Positions 16,572 to 25,478 are shown, numbered from the stretch's first letter. The stretch is DNA of 64,000 nt from Atopobium massiliense (GCA_900343135.1 OPYK01000007.1:1-64000); one strand, 5' to 3'. Made by a program: numbers and translations. Notes: generated by a model from the sequence alone, not told the origin.

Positions 16572-18782
16572 ATGGATCAGATGGTATTACTAACACAGCA
16601 ATGGTTAAACAAAACCTATGGTGATAAGCCTGGGTTTGGTTCAGTTATTACTGATGGGAATACTGGTTGGGATACAATTAATGGGCTTATTCGTGCTTTG
16701 CAGATTGAGCTTGGTATAACAGCAACAGCAAATAATTTTGGTGCTGGTACAACACGTAAATTTAATCAACGTTATCCACATGGTGTTAAGCAACAATCCG
16801 ATAGTGATAAGTCGCAAAGTAATGTTTACTCGATTATTCAAGGTGCTTTATGGTGCAAGGGTTACTCTACTGGTAATGATATTACACAAAACTTTTATGG
16901 TGGTACTGGGAATGCTATTAAAGAGTTGAAGAATGATATGGGCATTGGTGGTGATTCTACTGTCACAATTGATGTAATGAAAGCTCTTCTTTCTATGCAG
17001 CAGTTCGTTTTACTAAAGCGTTACGGTGGTATTGACGTTATTAGGATTATTCAACAAACTATTAACCGAACCTATAAGGATTATACAGGTATCATTCCTT
17101 GTGACGGCTTGTATGGTCGAGAAATGAATACCGCACTTATCCAAATTTTACAGTCGTTAGAAGGCTATTCGCCTGATGATGCCACGGGTAATTTTGGACA
17201 TGGTACACGAGGTAATTTGAAAACTATTAGCAGGCAAAACGCTTCTTCCTATGGTAAGTGGGTATGGCTAGCAAAAGCTGTACTTAATTGTATTAGATAT
17301 GATTGTCTTCAAAATGAGAATTGGGATGATGATTTTGCTGAGCAACTCACTAAATTCCAGAAAGACTATAAGCTTCCAGTCAGCGGAGCACTTGATGTTA
17401 ACACGTGGATGTCGTTGTTAACTAGTAAAGGCAATCCAGACAGAGCTGCCAAGGCATGTGACTGTGCAACGGTACTAAATGCTCAACAAGCTAAAGATTT
17501 AAAAGCGGCAGGATACCAGATTGTTGGAAGATATTTGACTGGGTATGTTGGAAAGTCAACATCTAAAGCTCTAACTTTAGATGAAATTAAAAACATAAAA
17601 AACGCTGGTCTTTCCGTATTTCCAATTTATCAAGATGGAGGATATTATCCTGAATATTTTGCGAATCCTAACCAGGGAACTGTTGATGCACAGGTTGCTA
17701 TTTCCGCTGCAAAAAGGATTGGTATTCCTTCTGGTAGTACAATATACTTTGCTGTTGATTTTGATGCTTATGGATATCAGCTGGACAGCATGATTTTACC
17801 GTATTTCAAGAAGATAAGTTTACTATTCAACAGTTGTGAAAATATTAAGAAATACCAAGTTGGTGTATATGGCCCAAGATTAATCTGCTCAAAAGTAAGC
17901 AAAGCAGGATATGCTAAATATTCGTTTGTAGCGGATATGTCTACTGGTTTTAGTGGGAATTTAGGTTATGCAATTCCTAACAATTGGGCGTTCGACCAAT
18001 TTAATGAATTCTCTTTCCAATCTAGACCGACTTTTGCTCTTGATAAAGATGCATATTCTGGAAGAGATAAAGGTATCGCAAAATTTGATAGTGTAACAAA
18101 AATGACGAAAGGCGAACTAGAAAAGGAAAATATAAAAGACAAAGTAAATATTGCAAGAACACAGTTTGTGTATGATGTAGTAGAGCCTCTACATCTGCTA
18201 AATCAGCTTACTAGTTTTGGTCTTTCATATAATAAAGAAATTATTCTTAGTTATACTGAACTGCCTACTATTAGTATTCAAACCTCGGTAGAAGCAATAA
18301 CAGAATTGATGACAGTGCCTAATAATTCCTACAACGTTTCGATAGAACTAAATAGTGATGGTTCTCTAAGTGCTGCATGTGAAAATAAAATTTCTAAAAT
18401 TGCTAAAGATATTAGAATTATGAAGGGCGGAGACATGATTCAAAAATCTATAGCAAATATTGCAGCATCAGTAAAATCGGGTGATATTGCATTCACTGGA
18501 AAAGTTATTTCTCCAAATCAAGTGGAGTTAGCTATTGAGGTAATGTCAGAAAATCTATTACCAACATTAGATGATGTTGATGAACATATAACGGTGATTG
18601 TAAAATACTTAATTACATTTCGTGATTTTACAATAAAGGTTCCTGAAATTCCTGAAGATGTTGTTGAAATAGGTGTAGCAGTAGCGGGAGTAGTTGCTAT
18701 TTGTGCTTTTGTTCCAGTATTAATTACAGGTATTTTGGGATTCTTAGTAACATTAGGGTTGGTTGTTGCTGCTGATGCATAG
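16572..18782 (+). CDS. moron: peptidoglycan-binding repeats plus DUF1906 glycoside-hydrolase-like domain with a membrane-active-looking tail
   Basis: 736 residues without signal peptide. Residues 1-290 hold about four diverged peptidoglycan-binding-type units (WDTINGLIRALQIELGI, YGREMNTALIQILQSLEGY, LTKFQKDYKLPVSGALDVNTW). Residues about 298-510 are a DUF1906/Rv2525c-like TIM barrel (AGYQIVGRYLTGYVG, STIYFAVDFDAYGYQLD, NWAFDQFNEF). The last 230 residues are unrelated and end in a strongly hydrophobic segment (GVAVAGVVAICAFVPVLITG). It is not a tail gene. It sits alone with an anchored partner between two terminators. A wall-targeted effector or exported lysin-bacteriocin is my inference. No export signal is visible, so release may need lysis. 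Confidence 0.75.
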   Translation: MDQMVLLTQQWLNKTYGDKPGFGSVITDGNTGWDTINGLIRALQIELGITATANNFGAGTTRKFNQRYPHGVKQQSDSDKSQSNVYSIIQGALWCKGYSTGNDITQNFYGGTGNAIKELKNDMGIGGDSTVTIDVMKALLSMQQFVLLKRYGGIDVIRIIQQTINRTYKDYTGIIPCDGLYGREMNTALIQILQSLEGYSPDDATGNFGHGTRGNLKTISRQNASSYGKWVWLAKAVLNCIRYDCLQNENWDDDFAEQLTKFQKDYKLPVSGALDVNTWMSLLTSKGNPDRAAKACDCATVLNAQQAKDLKAAGYQIVGRYLTGYVGKSTSKALTLDEIKNIKNAGLSVFPIYQDGGYYPEYFANPNQGTVDAQVAISAAKRIGIPSGSTIYFAVDFDAYGYQLDSMILPYFKKISLLFNSCENIKKYQVGVYGPRLICSKVSKAGYAKYSFVADMSTGFSGNLGYAIPNNWAFDQFNEFSFQSRPTFALDKDAYSGRDKGIAKFDSVTKMTKGELEKENIKDKVNIARTQFVYDVVEPLHLLNQLTSFGLSYNKEIILSYTELPTISIQTSVEAITELMTVPNNSYNVSIELNSDGSLSAACENKISKIAKDIRIMKGGDMIQKSIANIAASVKSGDIAFTGKVISPNQVELAIEVMSENLLPTLDDVDEHITVIVKYLITFRDFTIKVPEIPEDVVEIGVAVAGVVAICAFVPVLITGILGFLVTLGLVVAADA

Positions 18783-18849
18783 AATGCATGAAAGAGAATA
18801 GGATCTGCTTTATGATAAGGTAAAGTTAGATATTAGAATTTGGTGGAGT

Positions 18850-19299
18850 ATGAATAAGATAAGTAAAAAAGCGAAAGTGCTGATATTTTGTATTTCAATA
18901 GTTGTGGCTATCGTTTGTTTTATCACCTTATTCTTGCATCGTATTGATAATAATGCATTTAATGCTCAAATTGATAGTAAAGAGAAAATAGCTTCATATA
19001 GGGCTAACTATAACTACATAGATGTATATAAGCAAAAAGATAAAATAATTATCAACACCTATTCTGATAGTAAGTTTGACGAACCAAATCGGATTGTTGT
19101 TCCATTTGAAGGTAAATTAAGTAAAAGTGATATTCTAGTAAAGTGGAAAACCGCAAATGGTGATGTTATTGAGCAAGATAGTGATAGTATCCTTGCGGCG
19201 AGTATCATCATTGAGAAAAATGGAAAAACTATATGTAATGAAAACATAAATTTTTGTGAAAAAGGCTGGAAAGTATTAAACGATGTAATTGGAAAATAG
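18850..19299 (+). CDS. moron: membrane-anchored partner protein, possible immunity protein
   Basis: 149 residues. A single N-terminal TM helix (VLIFCISIVVAIVCFITLFL, about 10-30) follows KKAK, placing the rest outside. The outer domain has short beta-like stretches (YIDVYKQKDKIIINTYSD). GGTGGAGT precedes the ATG. It lies 67 bases after the DUF1906 effector and before a strong terminator. Position suggests an immunity or accessory protein for the upstream product. The family is not recognised. Confidence 0.65.
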   Translation: MNKISKKAKVLIFCISIVVAIVCFITLFLHRIDNNAFNAQIDSKEKIASYRANYNYIDVYKQKDKIIINTYSDSKFDEPNRIVVPFEGKLSKSDILVKWKTANGDVIEQDSDSILAASIIIEKNGKTICNENINFCEKGWKVLNDVIGK

Positions 19300-19326
19300 T
19301 GATATAGTTTTGTAAATGATTTTGTT

Positions 19327-19361
19327 AAAAGCTCTTTGAGATTATCTCAAAGGGCTTTTTT
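19327..19361 (+). terminator. terminator closing moron 1
   Basis: AAAAGC, then CTTTGAGA and TCTCAAAG (8-bp perfect stem around TTA), then GGCTTTTTTT. Followed by CATGCCCGAAGGGAGG, matching the flank at 16,540-16,566. Confidence 0.8.
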
Positions 19362-19384
19362 CATGCCCGAAGGGAGGATAAGTC

Positions 19385-19744
19385 TTGCCAAGAAAACCTA
19401 AAAGACCGTGTTCTTATCAAGGCTGTCCGAACCTAACTGACGGCAGGTTTTGTGAAGAACACTTAAAACAAGAGAACAGACGATACGAAAAATACGAGCG
19501 TCCTTATGATGCTCACAAGCGTTACGGTAGAGCATGGCAGAAAGTAAGGGATTCTTATGTGAAAGAGCATCCTTTCTGTGAGCTTTGCTTTAAGAATCGT
19601 GTGCTTGTTCCTGTTGAGCAGGTTCATCATATTAAACCGATTGCTGAAGGCGGAACGCATGAGAGGAATAATCTTATTTCTCTATGCAAATCCTGTCACT
19701 CTAAAATTCACGCTAAGCGTGGAGATCGCTGGCATAACAGATAA
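19385..19744 (+). CDS. phage HNH endonuclease
   Basis: 119 residues, TTG start behind GGGAGGATAAGTC. It has a zinc-ligand N-terminus (PCSYQGCPNLTDGRFCEEH), then the HNH core: FCELCFKNR, VEQVHHIKPIAEGGTHERNN, LISLCKSCHSKIH. HNH proteins next to TerS are needed with terminase for cos cleavage in HK97-type phages. The cos-like DNA lies directly downstream. Confidence 0.92.
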   Translation: MPRKPKRPCSYQGCPNLTDGRFCEEHLKQENRRYEKYERPYDAHKRYGRAWQKVRDSYVKEHPFCELCFKNRVLVPVEQVHHIKPIAEGGTHERNNLISLCKSCHSKIHAKRGDRWHNR

Positions 19745-19860
19745 AAACCACCCCAGGGGCGGTCAAAATCTCTAAAAACCTATTCCCTGGGGAACGGGCG
19801 CAGGGTCTCGCGTGCAAAAACAGCGTATTCAAAAGGGTAATAGGCAAAATCAGACACAAA
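19745..19860. other. candidate cos region
   Basis: The 160-base gap between HNH and TerS genes holds a GC-rich inverted repeat (CCCCAGGGG at 19751, CCCTGGGG at 19785). It is followed by ACGGGCGCAGGGTCTCGCGTG, which resembles the G/C-rich text seen before TerS in HK97-like phages. It stands out from its A/T-rich surroundings. No gene is seen. The nick positions cannot be read from sequence. Confidence 0.5.
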
Positions 19861-19904
19861 AATTTTTTAATAGTTAAAACTCATGCGGGAAGGAGGCGAA
19901 AAGT

Positions 19905-20456
19905 TTGCCTACAAAATCAAATAATATTGGCGGTCGTGGCGGCAGACGCGTGGGTGCCGGGCGTAAAAAGAAAGCGGTTGTTGAAAAAGCTAGTGAAGGA
20001 AACCCCGGCGGTAGGCCTTTAAGCGTTCTTGATATTCCGGAGCTTGAAGGTGCTGAAATGCCTCAGCCTCACGAGTTTTTATCCGCCACGCAAAAAGACG
20101 GTACTCAGCTTCAGGCTAGAGAAATTTTTGAAGAAACGTGGAAGTGGCTAAAAGACATTGGTGTGAGCAGTAAAGTCCCGTCTCCTCTTATTGAACGGTA
20201 TGCGATGAGCTGTGCTCGTTGGATTCAATGCGAGGAAGTAACCAGTAAGCTCGGGTTTCTTTCCAAGCATCCGACCACGGGTAAACCGATACCATCGCCT
20301 TTTATCAATATTGGTATTAACTACATGAATCAGGCGGTCAGGCTTTGGAATGAGATTTTTCAGATTGTGAAAGAAAACTGTTCGACTGAGTTTGATGGTG
20401 TTTCACCTCAAAACGATTTAATGGAACGCCTGCTTTTAACACGTAAAAAATTATAA
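19905..20456 (+). CDS. terS: terminase small subunit, P27 family
   Basis: 183 residues, TTG start with GGAAGGAGGCG upstream. The basic glycine-rich N-terminus (NNIGGRGGRRVGAGRKKK) is followed by ETWKWLKDIGVSSKVPSPLI, then the helical oligomerisation part (PSPFINIGINYMNQAVRLWN), all typical of P27-like TerS. It binds the packaging site and recruits TerL. The two subunit genes are separated by about 5.4 kb of methylation and small genes. Confidence 0.88.
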   Translation: MPTKSNNIGGRGGRRVGAGRKKKAVVEKASEGNPGGRPLSVLDIPELEGAEMPQPHEFLSATQKDGTQLQAREIFEETWKWLKDIGVSSKVPSPLIERYAMSCARWIQCEEVTSKLGFLSKHPTTGKPIPSPFINIGINYMNQAVRLWNEIFQIVKENCSTEFDGVSPQNDLMERLLLTRKKL

Positions 20457-20468
20457 GGAGAAAAAATT

Positions 20469-21254
20469 ATGATAGAAAAAGTAAATCCAAGTCACCCGGA
20501 CAAGATTGCGGATCGTATTGCCGGAGCAATTGTTGATCTGGCTTACAAGCTGGATGAGAACCCGAAGATTGCTGTTGAAGTGATGCTCGGGCATGGTAAG
20601 TGTGCCGTGTTTATTGAAAGCACGGTGATGTTTAAGTTTAAGGATATTAAAAATATTATCCACCGTTTAAGCCCTGGGAAAGTAAAGATTGATATTACGG
20701 TTGTGCCACAGGATAAGCATTTAAGTCGAAATCAGGATGGTATGGTTCGCTGCGCTGATAACGGGATTTTTAAAGGCGTACCACTAACAGGCGAGCAGAA
20801 GAAACTCTCGGCTATTGCTCGAAAGGTTTATGAAAAGTATCCGTATGCCGGCAAGTATGTTCTTGATGGTGAAAAGCTTATCATCTGCCAATCTCACGCT
20901 AAACGAGAAGACTTATTGAAAGAGTATCCGAATGCGTTTGTTAATCCTTTAGGCGACTGGACGGGTGGTATAAGCGTGGATGCGGGAGCGGTTAACCGAA
21001 AACTCGGGTCAGACATGGCTGATGCTGTTACGGGCGGCGGTCTTCATGGTAAGGATCTTACGAAAGCTGACGTGTCGGTTAATATTTACGCGTTTTTGAA
21101 AGCACAGGAAACCGGCCGGGTGGTTGAGTTTTCTTGTGCTATCGGGGATGAAATGGTTGATGGTAAACCGTATTCGCATATTGTGAAAATTGCGAAAGAT
21201 TATATTGACTCGGTGGGTGGTTTTGAAAAGCTGGCTTGCTGGGGTCTTTTCTAA
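20469..21254 (+). CDS. phage S-adenosylmethionine synthetase
   Basis: 261 residues, about two thirds of a cellular MetK. SHPDKIADRIAGAIVD opens the enzyme as in MetK. GHGKCAVFIEST corresponds to the MetK metal and ATP region. NPLGDWTGGISVDAGAVNR and GGGLHGKDLTKADVSVNIY match the C-terminal substrate loops. It would make SAM from methionine and ATP, directly supplying the two DNA methyltransferases encoded next. AAGGAGAAAAAATT precedes the ATG. Whether the shortened protein is active alone is not known. Confidence 0.85.
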   Translation: MIEKVNPSHPDKIADRIAGAIVDLAYKLDENPKIAVEVMLGHGKCAVFIESTVMFKFKDIKNIIHRLSPGKVKIDITVVPQDKHLSRNQDGMVRCADNGIFKGVPLTGEQKKLSAIARKVYEKYPYAGKYVLDGEKLIICQSHAKREDLLKEYPNAFVNPLGDWTGGISVDAGAVNRKLGSDMADAVTGGGLHGKDLTKADVSVNIYAFLKAQETGRVVEFSCAIGDEMVDGKPYSHIVKIAKDYIDSVGGFEKLACWGLF

Positions 21255-21268
21255 CGGGAGGAAAGCTT

Positions 21269-22537
21269 ATGGAAAAAGAAATGCAGTATTATTTGGCTGA
21301 CGTAAGTGAGCTTATCCCGTATGTGAGAAACGCTCGCACGCACTCGGAGGCACAAGTATCTCAGATAGCGGCAAGTATTCGCGAGTTTGGTTTCCTTTCC
21401 CCAATTCTAGTGGCGGAAGATAATACGATTCTTGCAGGCCACGGCAGGCTTGCCGCGGCATTAAAACTGGGTCTTAAAAAAGTTCCGTGTGTGAAAGAAA
21501 ATCATTTAACTGAAACACAAAAGCGTGCGTATATTATTGCGGATAATAAGCTTTCACTTAACGCAGGCTGGGACAATGAGCTTTTAGCAGTAGAGTTGTC
21601 GGAGCTTGAAGGAGCTGATTTTAATCTTGATCTTCTCGGGTTTGACGAGGCGGAGCTTTCCAGTATTTTTGATGCTGATAAAGACGTAAGCGATGATGAT
21701 TTTGATGTTGAAAAAGAATTGGAAGAACCGTGTTTTTCTAAAACGGGTGACATGTGGACGCTTGGTAAGCATCGTATTATTTGCGGTGATTCAACCGATT
21801 CTTCTACGTTTGAAAAACTACTCGGTGAAACAAAGGTAAATCTTGTTTGCACGGACGCACCTTATTTCGTAAACCTTGAAAACGCGTCAGGGAAAATTAA
21901 AAACGATGATTTAAGCGATAAAGAAGGCTACGAGTTTTTAATGAAAGTTTTTACCAACTTCAAAAACTCTATGGCAGCTGACGCGTCTATTTACGAGTTT
22001 TACGCAACGATGAAAGCGCGTGTTTTCTACGATGCTTTTGAGGACGCGGGTTTTAAGGTGGCGGCAGGTTTGATTTGGAAAAAGCCGAGAGCACCGCTGA
22101 TGCGAACGGACTGGAAGTTTAATATGGAGCCGATTATTTACGGTTGGCGTAAAGACGGTAAACATAAGTGGTATGGCGATCAGAAACAGACAGCCGTGTT
22201 TGAATTTGACGGGATTAAAAACTCGAAGGAAGAAGGCTGTGGGCATCCTTCCAGTAAGCCCGTGCCGCTGATTGCTTATCTTATTAAACAAAGCACGCAA
22301 ACAAACAGTCTTGTGTTAGACGGGTTTTTAGGCTCGGCATCCACGCTTATAGCCTGTGAACAGATTGGCAGAGTCTGCTTTGGAGTGGAGCTTGAACCTA
22401 AATTCATTGACGTTGCGGTTAAACGGTATATGAAGTTTCACGATGATAAAACCAAGGACGTGCTTCTTATGCGGGATGGGAAACAGTATAGCTTTAAGCA
22501 GGCAATTGAAATGATGAAAGAGGCTGGCGATGAGTAA
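21269..22537 (+). CDS. ParB-like domain fused to N4/N6 DNA methyltransferase, diverged catalytic motifs
   Basis: 422 residues from ATG 21269 (GGGAGGAAAGCTT upstream; the longer reading from 21236 overlaps the SAM synthetase gene). The ParB/Srx-type N-domain (about 5-95) has LIPYVRNARTHSEAQVSQIA and ILAGHGRLAAALKLG. The methylase domain (about 160-395) follows. Motif IV reads TDAPYF instead of the usual DPPY, and the SAM-binding loop reads LDGFLGSASTLIACEQ instead of FGGSGST. It is otherwise full length. It may be active with altered motifs or be a binding-only protein. The end overlaps the next methylase by 8 bases. Confidence 0.88.
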   Translation: MEKEMQYYLADVSELIPYVRNARTHSEAQVSQIAASIREFGFLSPILVAEDNTILAGHGRLAAALKLGLKKVPCVKENHLTETQKRAYIIADNKLSLNAGWDNELLAVELSELEGADFNLDLLGFDEAELSSIFDADKDVSDDDFDVEKELEEPCFSKTGDMWTLGKHRIICGDSTDSSTFEKLLGETKVNLVCTDAPYFVNLENASGKIKNDDLSDKEGYEFLMKVFTNFKNSMAADASIYEFYATMKARVFYDAFEDAGFKVAAGLIWKKPRAPLMRTDWKFNMEPIIYGWRKDGKHKWYGDQKQTAVFEFDGIKNSKEEGCGHPSSKPVPLIAYLIKQSTQTNSLVLDGFLGSASTLIACEQIGRVCFGVELEPKFIDVAVKRYMKFHDDKTKDVLLMRDGKQYSFKQAIEMMKEAGDE

Positions 22538-24017
22538 AACACTTACACTCGCCAGCCTTTTTGATGGCTCGGGCGGTTTTCCTTTAGCGGCTACGCTTAC
22601 GGGGATTAAACCTTTATGGGCAAGTGAAATCGAGCCGTTTCCTATAAGAGTTACCACTAAAAGATTGCCTGATGTTAAGCATTTAGGTGATGTGTCAAAG
22701 ATTAAAGGCGATGCTGTGGATGCGGTTGATATTATCACGTTTGGAAGCCCATGTCAGGACATGTCGATTGCTGGTAAACGGGCAGGTCTTAGCGGTTCTC
22801 GCTCGAACCTGTTTTTTGAAGCGGTTCGGATTATTAAAGAGATGAGGAGGAAAACAGGTGGACAAAAACCAAGATATATCGTTTGGGAGAACGTTCCGGG
22901 AGCGTTTTCCTCAAATAAAGGAGAAGACTTCGAGAAAGTTATCAAAGAAATCTGTGCTGTCAAAGGACATACGTTTAATGCTCTTAGACCTGAAAAATGG
23001 AGCAGTGCAGGACTTGTCATGGCAGAAGATTTCTCACTCGCATGGCGGGTACTTGATGCTTCATACTTCGGAGTACCCCAGAGAAGAAAACGTATCTTTC
23101 TTGTCGCAGATTTTGATGGACAAAGTGCCGGAAAAATATTATTTGAGCAAGAAAGCCTGCCTGGGGATTTTACGGCGAGCGGAAAGCCGTGGCAAGAAAC
23201 TGCCGGATATTCTAAAACAGGCACTGGTGATGCAATCGAAAGATACTGTTTAAACGATCAGGGCGGAAACAGAATGGACGTGTTTGAAAACAAAAGCGGC
23301 ACGCTTACAGCAAGCGTGGGAAACCATCCACCGCTCGTGTTTGAAAATCACGGACAGGACTCTAGATTTAAAGGCCCGATAGATATTAGTAATACCATAG
23401 GAGCAAGTCTTGGAACTGGTGGTAATAATCAGCCTTTTGTGGTTTGTGATAAAACCTGTTTTGACGTTCGTCTAACATCACTCAACACGAAAAACAAGCG
23501 TGCTAAAGTGTATGAAACAAAACTGGCAAGAACAATTAACACAGGGCTAAACTCGCCTGAAGCTAATCAAGGCGGTCTTGCAATAGTGTACTCTACGAGT
23601 AAAAACTCGCATCACACGAATGCTCGGGCTGAAATGACAGACACGCTTGTGGCAAGTGACTATAAAGATCCTCCTGTCGTAAACGATATGAATGAGGATA
23701 AACACTATGTGGTTAGACGTTTAACACCGAAAGAATGCGCAAGACTGCAGGGCTTTCCTGACTGTTGGTGTGATAATCTTCAAACAGAAAATCCAAGCGA
23801 TGAAGAGCTTATCTTTTGGCAGGACGTGTTTGAAACACATCGAAAACTAGTCACAAACGCCTGTAAGCCGAAAAGTAAAAATCAGATAATCAAATGGCTT
23901 AAAAAGCCTCACACTGATTCGGCTGAATACAAGATGTGGGGCAACGGCGTGGCACTTCCCTGCGTGTATTTCGTTCTTGAAAATATCGCTTATTTTCAGG
24001 GAAAAGAAAGCACATAA
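22530..24017 (+). CDS. phage DNA (cytosine-5) methyltransferase
   Basis: 495 residues. Motif I SLFDGSGGFPLAATL, catalytic GSPCQDMSIAGKRAG, IVWENVPG, QRRKRIFLVADF, and near the end LTPKECARLQGFP plus WGNGVALPC. The catalytic Cys is intact. An unusually long target-recognition region (about 230-390) may give unusual specificity. It probably protects phage DNA from host restriction, including systems such as the SacI-like one in this window. Confidence 0.92.
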   Translation: MSKTLTLASLFDGSGGFPLAATLTGIKPLWASEIEPFPIRVTTKRLPDVKHLGDVSKIKGDAVDAVDIITFGSPCQDMSIAGKRAGLSGSRSNLFFEAVRIIKEMRRKTGGQKPRYIVWENVPGAFSSNKGEDFEKVIKEICAVKGHTFNALRPEKWSSAGLVMAEDFSLAWRVLDASYFGVPQRRKRIFLVADFDGQSAGKILFEQESLPGDFTASGKPWQETAGYSKTGTGDAIERYCLNDQGGNRMDVFENKSGTLTASVGNHPPLVFENHGQDSRFKGPIDISNTIGASLGTGGNNQPFVVCDKTCFDVRLTSLNTKNKRAKVYETKLARTINTGLNSPEANQGGLAIVYSTSKNSHHTNARAEMTDTLVASDYKDPPVVNDMNEDKHYVVRRLTPKECARLQGFPDCWCDNLQTENPSDEELIFWQDVFETHRKLVTNACKPKSKNQIIKWLKKPHTDSAEYKMWGNGVALPCVYFVLENIAYFQGKEST

Positions 24018-24019
24018 GA

Positions 24020-24056
24020 CTTGCTAAATATCTTCTTTAGAGTGATGTATATACAC
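24020..24056 (+). promoter_or_regulatory. phage promoter-like repeat, copy 1
   Basis: ACTTGCTAAATATCTTCTTT followed by AGAGTGATGTATATA. The TTTAGAGTGATRTATA core is shared with 24,990, 25,410 and 49,863, always shortly before a ribosome site. TTGCTA may be a -35 box. Confidence 0.55.
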
Positions 24057-24083
24057 AAGGAAAAACCTAAAGGAGGTATTAAA

Positions 24084-24719
24084 ATGAGCTTAGAATATGG
24101 CTTAAAAGGTTCTAAAAGAAAACCACTCATACAAGCAATAGAAGATTTAACAGGTCTTAAAGCCACGTATCTGAAAACACCCAGCATGGCTTACAAGATA
24201 GGTCCTTTCACCGTTGATAAAACTGGGACAGTAACATCTGCGGATGATGAAAACCTAAAGAATCTAAAACAAATACTTGAGGGCGACTATGGTATAAGCC
24301 TTCCTAAAACACAAGATGAAAGCACACGCATGCTTACACTCGAGTTTCCAAAAGATAAACTGGATGTGGTAAAGCTTAGAAAAATCATCAAAAACAAGGG
24401 TGATTTAATTAAAAAAGCACTCGATGTAACAAGTCTTGAAATAGAAGAAAACGATGAAACAGTTAGTTTTCCCTGGTTTAAAGATGTAAGCCAAGATCAT
24501 ATGGATACTTACATAAAGCTTATTTTGGCTCTTTGCAAAATGAGTTTGGAAGTAAAACATGTGAATGAAACTAAGCATAAGCCGGTTAACGATAAGTATG
24601 CTTTCAGATGTTTTCTTCTTAGACTCGGGTTTATAGGAGACGAGTTTAAAAAGGATAGAAAGATTCTGCTTGCCCATTTAGAAGGCTCATGTGCTTTTAG
24701 AAACGAAAGAGGTGAATGA
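24084..24719 (+). CDS. conserved phage protein of the type often labelled virulence-related
   Basis: 211 residues from ATG 24084 (AAAGGAGGTATTAAA upstream). The N-terminal half (LEYGLKGSKRKPLIQAIEDL, then GPFTVDKTGTVTS) matches phage proteins often labelled virulence-related, without known function. The C-terminal half has SFPWFKDVSQDHMDTYI, as in small DNA-related phage proteins. It ends with a 4-base overlap with the DUF4314 gene. The role is unknown. Confidence 0.75.
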   Translation: MSLEYGLKGSKRKPLIQAIEDLTGLKATYLKTPSMAYKIGPFTVDKTGTVTSADDENLKNLKQILEGDYGISLPKTQDESTRMLTLEFPKDKLDVVKLRKIIKNKGDLIKKALDVTSLEIEENDETVSFPWFKDVSQDHMDTYIKLILALCKMSLEVKHVNETKHKPVNDKYAFRCFLLRLGFIGDEFKKDRKILLAHLEGSCAFRNERGE

Positions 24720-24946
24720 TGAGAACATTAAGTAGAGAACAGGTTGAAAAGCTTAGAAAAACTTATCCGACAGGTTGTTTGGTAGAGCTTATCTTAATGG
24801 ATGATGTTCAGGCACCTCCTATCGGCACTAAAGGCAGAGTGCGAGGTGTTGATGATATGGGTTCAATCATGGTTTCTTGGGAAACAGGAAGCGGGCTAAG
24901 CGTTGTTTATGGCGTGGATAAGTGCCGAAAAATTAGCGACTTGTAA
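24716..24946 (+). CDS. DUF4314 protein
   Basis: 76 residues. TYPTGCLVELILMDD, then APPIGTKGRVRGVDD, then GSIMVSWETGSGLSVVYGVD is the DUF4314 signature, an SH3-like small beta fold common in Gram-positive phages and mobile elements. The start overlaps the preceding stop by 4 bases. Function is unknown. Confidence 0.88.
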   Translation: MMRTLSREQVEKLRKTYPTGCLVELILMDDVQAPPIGTKGRVRGVDDMGSIMVSWETGSGLSVVYGVDKCRKISDL

Positions 24947-24988
24947 GAACAATAATTAGTGGAAATACCAGCGGTTTTATCCCGTTTA

Positions 24989-25030
24989 TTGCTTGATAAT
25001 ATGTGCTTTTAGAGTGATATATAGTATCAG
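24989..25030 (+). promoter_or_regulatory. phage promoter-like repeat, copy 2
   Basis: GCTTGATAATATGTGCTTTT followed by AGAGTGATATATAGTA, 31 bases before the next start codon. TTGATA is a fair -35 box. Confidence 0.6.
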
Positions 25031-25060
25031 CAAAAGCAAAGAAGCAAAGGAGAAGAACCT

Positions 25061-25345
25061 ATGAAAAAAGAAACCTTACAAAGACTTACAAGCGAAGTTA
25101 AAGCCTGCAGACGCTACGCTCTAAACGCAATCAAAAAAGCTGAAGAAGGAAAAATTAGTTCGGCTATCAGCATGCTCGATATTGCACAAACAGCAAAAAC
25201 CTGTGCTGAGCAGGCTCACGAGGAGCTTTGTAAGGTAAGCAGAGGAAAACTAACCAGTAAAGAATTCGAACTTTTCGCGGATGCTGAAACCTTGGACAAG
25301 GATATTCAAAAAGCCTATCAAGCGATTAAACAGGCAAGAAAATAA
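25061..25345 (+). CDS. small helical phage protein, unknown
   Basis: 94 residues, all-helical and Lys/Ala-rich (RRYALNAIKKAEEGKISSAI, AEQAHEELCKVSRGK). AAAGGAGAAGAACC precedes the ATG and it has its own repeat-type promoter. No family recognised. It sits with other small genes between the methylases and TerL. Confidence 0.7.
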   Translation: MKKETLQRLTSEVKACRRYALNAIKKAEEGKISSAISMLDIAQTAKTCAEQAHEELCKVSRGKLTSKEFELFADAETLDKDIQKAYQAIKQARK

Positions 25346-25408
25346 AAGAAGAATTGGCGAAAACCAAAGAAAAATCGTGGAATTACCTGCGATTTTTTCT
25401 CATTTATG

Positions 25409-25447
25409 ACTTGCTATTAGGTGCTTTTAGAGTGATATATAGTACTA
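25409..25447 (+). promoter_or_regulatory. phage promoter-like repeat, copy 3
   Basis: CTTGCTATTAGGTGCTTTT followed by AGAGTGATATATAGTA. It is the closest match to copy 2 and lies 32 bases before the next ATG. Confidence 0.6.
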
Positions 25448-25478
25448 ACAAAAAGCACAGAAACAAAGGAGCAAAACC

